Shown here piece by piece: positions 7,512 to 13,421 of a stretch of DNA of 13,421 nt. The position numbers and the translations under genes were made by a program. Source of the DNA: Flavobacteriales bacterium (GTDB lineage Bacteria > Bacteroidota > Bacteroidia > Flavobacteriales > Crocinitomicaceae); contig CANCEQ010000070.1 of assembly GCA_947375085.1 (NCBI GenBank), forward strand, positions 1 to 13,421, read 5' to 3'. Within the stretch, counting starts at the first letter, position 1; the number at the start of each line of letters is the position of its first letter. Under the pieces are notes generated by a model. The model ran no database searches. It saw only the letters and a list, made by a program, of their open reading frames with translations, and had not been told where the DNA came from.

Positions 7512-7698
7512 CGTTCAAATAGTTGTTTAACTTTTCTTCAATGAAAAGGTCGTTTAATCGGTTATCACGTATCAATAAATGATACTCCATAATTAAGTGG
7601 TCGTCATCAACTATAGCATCTTGCTCATAAGTTCTAATAACGTAGCTCTCCAATAATTGGCGAAGCACTGGGTTGTGTTCAAAGTTTCTTATTTCCAT
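7489..7698 (-). CDS. Small acidic orphan protein, second gene of the HUH operon (69 aa)
   Basis: The protein starts MEIRNFEHNPVLRQLLESYV behind an A-rich leader, 11 bases after the HUH gene, and is rich in Asp, Glu, Asn and Leu with predicted helices. It has no signal peptide, membrane segment or motif I recognise. The close spacing and the overlap with the next gene make it part of one transcription unit with the HUH protein. Copy-number control, or an accessory role in replication or mobilization, would fit the position but is inference. Confidence 0.65.
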   Translation of the reverse strand: MEIRNFEHNPVLRQLLESYVIRTYEQDAIVDDDHLIMEYHLLIRDNRLNDLFIEEKLNNYLNDGNQFGE

Positions 7699-7709
7699 TT
7701 TTCTTTGTT

Positions 7710-8282
7710 TTATAGTACACCACCATCTTGTGATGCTTTCTTTATGTATTCAATAACACTAAATTTATTGTTTAATGTATTGGTCTGTATTCGACAATCA
7801 AATGCCAAATCCAAGTACTGACCTAGTGTGCCTTGTACAATCTCGTTCATTGTTTCTTTGGTAGCATCTGAGACTACGTGAACGTGATTAACACCTCGCT
7901 TATCTTTCTCAATAGTATAAGCGATAGTGTTGTTAGGTAGTCTATCTTTAATCTCATTGAGCAACTGCTTATGGTATTCAATGGTATAATTGTTTTTTGG
8001 ATTCCAGGTTGTGAATGTCTGCCAGTTGTGATTATAGATTGTTTTAGTACCAGTATTATATTTAGGTAGGAACTCATTAACCAAGGTATAATGAAGTCTC
8101 CATTCCCTACCAACTTTTTTCAGTAAGTTAGGTACATCTTTGTACTTCTCTTTGACTATCAACATGCGGTATTTTAGTGCTCTAGTCTTTAATCCAGTAA
8201 TGTCTTTTAGTTGAGATAAATTATAAAATGTCTGTAATCTATTCTCATTTGTTATATTGATTAATTTTTTAAATTCTTTCAT
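7710..8282 (-). CDS. HUH-type endonuclease, rolling-circle Rep/relaxase-like (190 aa)
   Basis: The N-terminal part (about 18-75) looks like a helix-turn-helix (LSQLKDITGLKTRALKYRML). The C-terminal part carries an HUH nuclease pattern in the right order: a motif-1-like strand WQTFTTWNP (87-95), the metal-binding pair His133 and His135 in GVNHVHVV, and Tyr179 in EYIKKA, which fits the single-Tyr YxxK motif of rolling-circle Reps. Such proteins nick one strand and stay linked to its 5' end. At 190 residues it is small, with no helicase domain. The start at 8282 is chosen because the alternative at 8357 lies in the -33 element. It heads a three-gene operon ending at a strong hairpin. The motifs are seen directly; the role in replication or mobilization is inferred. 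An IS200-type transposase is less likely given the fused helix-turn-helix. Confidence 0.72.
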   Translation of the reverse strand: MKEFKKLINITNENRLQTFYNLSQLKDITGLKTRALKYRMLIVKEKYKDVPNLLKKVGREWRLHYTLVNEFLPKYNTGTKTIYNHNWQTFTTWNPKNNYTIEYHKQLLNEIKDRLPNNTIAYTIEKDKRGVNHVHVVSDATKETMNEIVQGTLGQYLDLAFDCRIQTNTLNNKFSVIEYIKKASQDGGVL

Positions 8283-8327
8283 ATAGTATTTACTTTGATA
8301 TAGCGAGGTCAAGGTGAAGAAGAACTT

Positions 8328-8358
8328 CAAACAGACCTTTATATTAAATATGAGCAAA
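8328..8358 (-). promoter_or_regulatory. Promoter of the HUH operon
   Basis: The minus strand has TTTG (8355-8358), a 19-base spacer and TCTGTTTG (8328-8335), one mismatch from TAnnTTTG. The predicted leader to the ATG at 8282 is about 40 bases. Confidence 0.5.
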
Positions 8359-8433
8359 AAGTGAAAAGTTGCACTTATGCTGATATTTTTAAGAATAAAC
8401 TATTTTACAGAGTATGTAAATAGTTAAATGAAA

Positions 8434-8455
8434 TTGCACCTATTAAATAGGCAAA
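8434..8455. repeat. Near-palindrome containing the right TTGCACCT box
   Basis: CCTATT-A-AATAGG (8439-8451) is a perfect 13-base palindrome; adding TTGC and GCAA on the outside gives about 10-base arms with one bulged base. It lies about 80 bases upstream of the HUH promoter and holds the stop codon of the junction-dependent recombinase tail. Confidence 0.45.
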
Positions 8456-8583
8456 TTGGATTTCTTTCGTTTGGATATTATTTTCTCTGGTGCTGATTCT
8501 AGCCCTCGGATATAATAATAAAAGTGACCGATTGAGATAAGGTCACGAGTGAATTCGATGTTAGATATTGGAGTGTTGCAACC
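8443..8583 (-). other. Predicted alternative C-terminal coding segment of the serine recombinase (excised form)
   Basis: Joining the element ends at CTAC continues the recombinase frame into this segment, beginning GCNTPISN and ending after a basic stretch (ISKRKKSNLPI) at TAA 8443-8445: 46 codons without a stop. Both possible CTAC alignments keep the same frame. The segment has no start of its own and is silent while the element is integrated. It is a prediction from the two junctions, not an observed product. Confidence 0.45.
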
Positions 8584-8586
8584 TAC
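8583..8586. other. Proposed attR crossover region
   Basis: CTAC is followed by CGAAGCCAAAAGGCAA, which parallels CTACTACGCCATAAGGCAA at the left end. Restoring the empty site would place this text and its terminator straight after the initiator tRNA. GTTGC (8575-8579) and GCAAC (3321-3325) would become inverted arms of the circular attP. Confidence 0.5.
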
Positions 8587-8608
8587 CGAAGCCAAAAGGC
8601 AAATTGAG

Positions 8609-8638
8609 AAAGGAATTCAGAAATGAGTTCCTTTTTTT
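8609..8638 (+). terminator. Displaced terminator, probably the original one of the tRNA gene
   Basis: AAAGGAA (8609-8615) pairs with TTCCTTT (8628-8634), extended inward by TTCA/TGAG and closed by a GAAA tetraloop (8620-8623), with a seven-T run. It is preceded by a GCC-AAAA-GGC mini-hairpin (8591-8600). No gene reading rightward ends here; the nearest rightward unit that needs it is the tRNA 5.3 kb upstream. Confidence 0.75.
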
Positions 8639-8730
8639 GTGGCTTATATTTTCTCATCCACAAAAATTTAACACCTAAATCCATTCTTCTTAGTTTCTAT
8701 TTTGTATTTTTAACAAAAAATTAACAAAGT

Positions 8731-10896
8731 ATGTTTTCGAAAATTAAATCAGATTTACCGGCTAGTATTGTTGTTTTTTTAGTTGCCCTACCGCTTTGTT
8801 TAGGGGTTGCATTAGCTAGTGGTGCTCCACTTTTATCTGGAATTATTTCTGGTGTTGTTGGGGGTATTGTTGTTGGATATGTAAGTAAGTCACACGTAAG
8901 TGTAAGTGGTCCGGCTGCAGGTTTAACTGCTGTTGTTCTTTCTGCAATTACTAAACTTGGAACATTTGAAGCGTTTTTGTTGGCTCTTGTTATTGCAGGA
9001 GTCATTCAATATTTTATGGGGATTCTTAGAGGAGGAGTTATCGCCAATTATATTCCAGCAAACGTTATTAAGGGGTTATTAGCTTCGATTGGAATCATAT
9101 TGATTTTAAAGCAAATACCTCACGCTTTTGGATATGATGGTGTACCTGAGGAAGATTTCTCTTTCGCACAAGCCGATCACGAAAATACCTTTTCAGAATT
9201 ACTCAATATTTTAAATTATTTCTCTTACGGTGCCATTGTAGTTACCACATTCTCAATTTTAGCAATGCTCTATTGGAATAAAATTCCTTGGAATTGGTTA
9301 AAAAGAATACCTGTTTCTCTTTTTGTTGTACTTATGGGGGTGACTTTAAATTCTATTTTCTATCATTTCATTCCTTTTTTATATATTCATAACGATATAG
9401 ATAACAATCACTTAGTTCATATTCCTGAAATAAATTCGATTTCATCAATCATTACGACGCCTGACTTTAAAAGCATTGGGAATTATCAAGTATGGCTTGT
9501 TGCGATTACAATTGCTGCAATTGCCTCTTTAGAATCTTTATTAAATCTAGAAGCTGTTGAAAACATTGATCCAAAGAAAAGAATCGCTTCACCTAATAGA
9601 GAATTAGTTGCACAAGGTATTGGGAACATTTTTTCTGGGCTATTAGGTGGTATACCAGTTACCTCAGTTATCGTTCGTGGATCGGTTAATATTTATGCAG
9701 GAGCAGAAACAAAAATGTCTACAATTTTGCACGGTGTTTTACTTTTGGTAAGTATCTTATTATTAAGCCCTTTCATCAATCAAATCCCGCTTGCATCTCT
9801 TGCAGCTATTTTAATCTTAACAGGTTATAAACTAGCTAAAATCTCAATTTTTATTGAAAAATACAAGAAAGGAATGAAGCAATTTATCCCTTTCATTTCA
9901 ACTATCATTGCGATTTTATTTACTGACCTTTTGATTGGGGTTATTATTGGACTTTCAATCAGTATAGGTTTCTTATTGGTGAGTAATTACAAAAATCCTT
10001 TCAAAATTAAAAAAGAAAGAGTCAGTGTAAAAGAGACGATTAAAATTGAATTACCAAATCAAGTTTCTTTCTTAAACAAAGCTTCCATCAAAAAAGCACT
10101 TTGGAAATTACCAAACGACTCAAATGTAATTCTAGATGCTCGTTACAGTGATTACATTGACGATGATATTATTGAATTAATCAAAACATTTAAAAACACA
10201 ATTGCTGTTGAAAATAATATCAATTTAAATATCTTCGGTTTGAATGAGACATTTCATATTGAAGATCAAGTTCAATTTGTGAACGTTATCGAGAAAGAGG
10301 ATCAAGAAAAATTAAGTCCAGAAGATGTATTGGAAATCCTAAAAGAAGGGAACAAACGTTTTGCTGCTGGAGATTTAATTGAAAAATATTACAATCAACA
10401 AATTAATGCGACTTCAAATAATCAAAATCCGATTGCTGTTGTTGTTTCCTGTATTGACTCACGTACAAGTCCAGAAATTATTTTTGACCTTGGTTTAGGG
10501 GATGTCATTTCTATTCGTATTGCAGGAAATATCATCAATGAAGAGATTTTAGGAAGTATTGAATTCGCTTGTCAAAAAATTGGGACAAAACTAATCGTTG
10601 TTCTTGGTCATTCAAATTGTGGAGCGGTAACGTATGCAATTGGAAATAAAGGAGATGGAAATGTAACTTCCATCACTTCTAAAATTGAAAAAGCCGTTCA
10701 CGATTGTAATTGTGATAGCGATGCTTTAAAAGAAAATCCGAAATTGTTGGATAAAGTAATTAAAGCCAATACAACGAATTCAATTGCTGAAATTTTAACG
10801 GATAGTGCTTACTTAAAAGAACAAATTGATTCTGGAAAAGTGAAAATGGTTTCAGGATTCTACGATACAACAAACGGACTGGTATTATTTGATTAA
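8731..10896 (+). CDS. SulP-family anion transporter fused to a beta-carbonic anhydrase
   Basis: The 721-residue inner-membrane protein has a SulP transport domain (about 1-420) with many membrane helices and typical segments VSVSGPAAGLTAVV (56-69) and AIASLESLLNLEAV (263-276). A divergent STAS-like domain (about 430-520, with VILDARYSDYIDDD) follows, and then a cytoplasmic beta-carbonic anhydrase (about 528-721). The zinc ligands Cys574, His627 and Cys630 are present in SCIDSRT and LGHSNCGAV, with the Asp576-Arg578 dyad, so the enzyme should be active. The likely role is bicarbonate uptake coupled to CO2/bicarbonate interconversion, for carboxylation reactions or pH control. SulP-carbonic anhydrase fusions are known in other bacteria. 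Sulfate transport cannot be excluded. The gene stands alone, with a poor match to the promoter consensus upstream and a strong hairpin at its stop codon. Confidence 0.93.
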   Translation: MFSKIKSDLPASIVVFLVALPLCLGVALASGAPLLSGIISGVVGGIVVGYVSKSHVSVSGPAAGLTAVVLSAITKLGTFEAFLLALVIAGVIQYFMGILRGGVIANYIPANVIKGLLASIGIILILKQIPHAFGYDGVPEEDFSFAQADHENTFSELLNILNYFSYGAIVVTTFSILAMLYWNKIPWNWLKRIPVSLFVVLMGVTLNSIFYHFIPFLYIHNDIDNNHLVHIPEINSISSIITTPDFKSIGNYQVWLVAITIAAIASLESLLNLEAVENIDPKKRIASPNRELVAQGIGNIFSGLLGGIPVTSVIVRGSVNIYAGAETKMSTILHGVLLLVSILLLSPFINQIPLASLAAILILTGYKLAKISIFIEKYKKGMKQFIPFISTIIAILFTDLLIGVIIGLSISIGFLLVSNYKNPFKIKKERVSVKETIKIELPNQVSFLNKASIKKALWKLPNDSNVILDARYSDYIDDDIIELIKTFKNTIAVENNINLNIFGLNETFHIEDQVQFVNVIEKEDQEKLSPEDVLEILKEGNKRFAAGDLIEKYYNQQINATSNNQNPIAVVVSCIDSRTSPEIIFDLGLGDVISIRIAGNIINEEILGSIEFACQKIGTKLIVVLGHSNCGAVTYAIGNKGDGNVTSITSKIEKAVHDCNCDSDALKENPKLLDKVIKANTTNSIAEILTDSAYLKEQIDSGKVKMVSGFYDTTNGLVLFD

Positions 10897-10908
10897 TACC
10901 AATCCGTT
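10873..10908. terminator. Long hairpin between converging genes, overlapping the transporter stop codon
   Basis: AACGGACTGGTATTA and TAATACCAATCCGTT form a 15-position stem with one C-A mismatch around a 6-base loop. The TAA stop (10894-10896) is inside the stem. There is no T-run, so it may act as a bidirectional block or protect 3' ends rather than as a classical intrinsic terminator. Confidence 0.65.
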
Positions 10909-10934
10909 CATCTACACACTAACATTTTAATTAG

Positions 10935-13421
10935 CTATATTCTCTTTTTGACTCCAATTCGAATGAGAGGTTTGATTACATCGTTAACTTTGTAATTTGC
11001 TACAAAATCAATTCTAAACATTTTAGCAATGTTTTCAATTCCTACATAGATTTCTTGGTAATTTCTATTTCCTGAAGTATATGCGCCGTTAAATCCGGCA
11101 ACTTCTTCTAGGTGTAATTTATTTAGCAATGGAAATTTCGTTAAAAACAATCCTAAAAAACGATGTTGGTAATGAATTTCTATATAATTCGAATTGGTAC
11201 TGAATGAATAATAATCCAACGCATTGTAACTATTCAACTGATTTCTACCACCCCAATTCTCAGTTCCATTTTTTAAAAACAACGTTTGATTTCCATTGAA
11301 ATGTTTGTAATCCATAAAGTACATACTAGAATTATTGATGAAACCACCGGCTATAATATCTAAATTTGATTTCCCCCAGTATCCTAACTTAAACGATTTA
11401 CCAATTCCAACTTGATATCGACCAAAACCTACATCTCCACCAAGTGCTTTTATCCCTTGTTCGAAATTCCAATAAACAGTTGGATAACGAGAACCTATTA
11501 CTCTTCTGAAATTATGAATCAATTCAAATCGCTCTCCAAAAGTGTAAGAACCACTGAATTTCAATAAAAACGCATTATTCGTTTTAAATGCAATTGAATC
11601 AGATAATGGCATCAACGGATTATTGGAAGTTGTTTGATCTTTTATATCCGGAAGCAAATACCAATCCTCATTATTCTTCAATGCTTTTCTTTGCGAATAA
11701 CTCATACTTAAATTAATCTTCGGTCCAAATTTTAATACATCATAATAGAAAAATCCTATACTGGTTTTTTCATACAACTTCATGAAATTTTGACGCATCA
11801 ATAAGGAATATCCAGCATTGACAATATCCATAATTGGTCGTGATTCATTGAATTGATAGATGTAATTGTATAATCCAACATTCCATCCTCGCTGTTCTGA
11901 ACTATTGTATCTACCTCCTGAAAGTGAGGAATACAATTTTTTAGATGAAAATCCATAACGCAAACTTGAATTTAGATAGAAATCATTGCGTTGAAACCAA
12001 TCGACAGTATCTACCATACTATGTCTGAAATTGAAGTTTAATTCTGTTTTTAAACCTTCAACTGTGTTGTAACCTGGATTCGCTAATAATCCATCCATTC
12101 CAATTGAATTTCTTTTAAAAGTATATGTATAACCTCCTAAAAACACTTTACCTAATGTCACTTTATTTCTTTTTTTCATCGTTGAATCTGAATAATCGTT
12201 GAAATAATCATATTTCTTTACGGTATCTAGTTTTGAATAGTATTTACTCTCTTCCTCTGTTAAAACAACTGGTCGATTTTCTTTCCAATAAGAAGTGTCT
12301 TTTTTAACGGCATCACCCGCTACAGAAAAGACTTGTTTTTGAAAGAATTTTTTAGGAAATTTTTTGTTGAATTGGTAATTATAAAACGAGCCTACTTCTA
12401 AATCACTTACTTTGAAGCCGAAAAATTTGTACTTCTGACGAATGGATGTTGAACGTGGTGCACTAATTGAATCATTCACAATTCCATATGTTTGACGAAT
12501 ATACATCGTGTCTAAAAATTCAATACCTGAACTTTTCGTTACAAACAAATCGACACTATGGATACTCCATGTTTTATCGTTGATGTAAACATATCCTTCA
12601 AAAACCGCTTCAGCCTTGTTCCTTGGTGTGACTTTTATTTTATACACATTGTTTCCGTCTTCAATAATTTTTGATTCTAAATGGTATTTATATAATAAGA
12701 TTCCTCCATCGGCAATAGGTGAAATAAATGGTTTTTCGGATAATCCAGTTAAATTATTTTTGTAAAAATTGTATTCCAAATTTTTTACTCTGTTCCAACT
12801 CATTCCTTGTTTTGCTCCGGCTACTTTTGAAGATAGCATTTCTTCTTTGTAATCATCCGGACGTTTATAATTATACCTTGAAACAGATTCTGATAAATAC
12901 ATTAAACCAAGGTCATTTGAATCCGGTAATTCTACTTTTTTCATAAATGAAGGTAATTTCTTTGGAACTGAATCAAACCGTTGCACACCTTTGATATAAA
13001 TATCTACCGAATAATTATCCAACATTTTATTATAATGCTCCATTTGAGCATTTGCTTTTCGGATAATTTCATTTCCTCTATTTTTTGCTTTCACTGCAAC
13101 AGTAACTTCCTCTAATGCTTTTGATTCAAAAGCCATTACAACTCTCATATCTGTAATCTTCGTTTTTGCACCAATTGGAAACACTTGTTTTTTAAATCCA
13201 AATGTTTGAAAGACAAGTGCTAATTTTTGACCTCCTTTTATTTCAAGGTAAAAATCACCATCAAAATTGGTAACTGTTCCATTCGAACTTCCCTCTACAT
13301 ATACATTAGCATATGGAATAGCGTCTCCATCTCCATCCACTACTTTTCCTGAAACAGCTAAATAATCTTCTTTAATGCCAACCGATTGCATTGCAAAAGC
13401 TATTTTAAAAGCTTCTTCTTT
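10935..13421 (-). CDS. DUF5686-type outer-membrane protein with carboxypeptidase-regulatory-like domain, N-terminus outside window
   Basis: The first ATG in view (13391) gives 818 residues, but the frame is open for 10 more codons to the right edge (KEEAFKIAFA before that Met) and no clear signal peptide follows it, so the true start is probably beyond the window. Residues about 12-95 counted from that Met form a carboxypeptidase-regulatory-like beta-sandwich (SGKVVDGDGDAIPYANVYVE, NFDGDFYLEI). The long remainder, with TRP-rich and Tyr/Phe-rich strands ending RIGVKKRI, matches the DUF5686 beta-barrel-like family of Bacteroidota. It is expected in the outer membrane with unknown function. It converges on the transporter gene with a hairpin between. 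Confidence in the family is good; I see no catalytic residues. Confidence 0.85.
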   Translation of the reverse strand, partial: KEEAFKIAFAMQSVGIKEDYLAVSGKVVDGDGDAIPYANVYVEGSSNGTVTNFDGDFYLEIKGGQKLALVFQTFGFKKQVFPIGAKTKITDMRVVMAFESKALEEVTVAVKAKNRGNEIIRKANAQMEHYNKMLDNYSVDIYIKGVQRFDSVPKKLPSFMKKVELPDSNDLGLMYLSESVSRYNYKRPDDYKEEMLSSKVAGAKQGMSWNRVKNLEYNFYKNNLTGLSEKPFISPIADGGILLYKYHLESKIIEDGNNVYKIKVTPRNKAEAVFEGYVYINDKTWSIHSVDLFVTKSSGIEFLDTMYIRQTYGIVNDSISAPRSTSIRQKYKFFGFKVSDLEVGSFYNYQFNKKFPKKFFQKQVFSVAGDAVKKDTSYWKENRPVVLTEEESKYYSKLDTVKKYDYFNDYSDSTMKKRNKVTLGKVFLGGYTYTFKRNSIGMDGLLANPGYNTVEGLKTELNFNFRHSMVDTVDWFQRNDFYLNSSLRYGFSSKKLYSSLSGGRYNSSEQRGWNVGLYNYIYQFNESRPIMDIVNAGYSLLMRQNFMKLYEKTSIGFFYYDVLKFGPKINLSMSYSQRKALKNNEDWYLLPDIKDQTTSNNPLMPLSDSIAFKTNNAFLLKFSGSYTFGERFELIHNFRRVIGSRYPTVYWNFEQGIKALGGDVGFGRYQVGIGKSFKLGYWGKSNLDIIAGGFINNSSMYFMDYKHFNGNQTLFLKNGTENWGGRNQLNSYNALDYYSFSTNSNYIEIHYQHRFLGLFLTKFPLLNKLHLEEVAGFNGAYTSGNRNYQEIYVGIENIAKMFRIDFVANYKVNDVIKPLIRIGVKKRI

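Larger units (their letters stand above)
8358..8730. other. 373-base stretch without an independent gene: element right end and host terminator
   Basis: From left to right it contains the HUH upstream region with TTGCAC boxes, the bulged palindrome, the possible recombinase tail on the minus strand, a GTGACC/GGTCAC hairpin (8524-8546), the proposed attR, a tRNA-type terminator, and an A/T-rich leader of the transporter gene. No tRNA fragment longer than a few bases is seen here. Confidence 0.7.

Noticed and set aside
7874..8113. 79-codon minus-strand ORF inside the HUH gene
   Set aside because: It lies in another frame of a gene with clear motifs and has no start context or recognisable content.
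8283..8357. N-terminal extension of the HUH protein to the ATG at 8357
   Set aside because: The extension overlaps the predicted promoter elements and resembles no part of HUH proteins.
8500..8590. A second tRNA or a tRNA 3' fragment at the right end of the element
   Set aside because: TTCGATG resembles a T-loop, but the flanking bases do not pair and no acceptor stem can be drawn.
8721..9005. Minus-strand ORF opposite the transporter start
   Set aside because: It is a shadow of the transporter gene, with no domain and an unlikely Thr/Pro-rich composition.

Overview
The window looks like a Bacteroidota chromosome segment, most probably class Flavobacteriia. The evidence is low GC, two outer-membrane proteins with carboxypeptidase-regulatory-like N-termini, A-rich rather than Shine-Dalgarno leaders, and many matches to the Bacteroidota promoter box TAnnTTTG. 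I cannot name a genus.

The chromosomal backbone has two parts. The left part (1-3308) holds a TonB-type outer-membrane beta-barrel protein cut by the window edge, an unrecognised lipoprotein, and an initiator tRNA-Met. The right part (8609-13421) holds the tRNA-type terminator that probably once followed that tRNA, a SulP anion transporter fused to a beta-carbonic anhydrase, and a DUF5686-type outer-membrane protein that runs off the right edge.

Between them (about 3309-8586) sits a compact 5.3 kb integrative element in the 3' end of the tRNA gene. It carries a large serine recombinase next to the tRNA, a small orphan gene, a divergent control region with a C-protein-like XRE regulator, an orphan WGR-like protein, a minimal tyrosine recombinase, and a three-gene operon headed by a small HUH-type (rolling-circle Rep/relaxase-like) protein. 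All element genes except the regulator read leftward. The set suggests a plasmid-like or mobilizable element that integrates with the serine recombinase, is processed or replicated as a circle by the HUH protein, and is perhaps resolved by the tyrosine recombinase. I see no obvious resistance, restriction or toxin cargo; the 161-residue protein is the best cargo candidate.

The most unusual feature is the end of the serine recombinase gene. Integrated, its frame runs antisense into the host tRNA and takes its stop codon from the anticodon loop. Rejoining the ends at the shared CTAC would instead continue the same frame for 46 codons into the right end of the element (8583 to 8443), so the protein's C-terminus should depend on whether the element is integrated. 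The element also brings its own tRNA-type terminator, built like the host one left at the far end, so tRNA termination survives integration.
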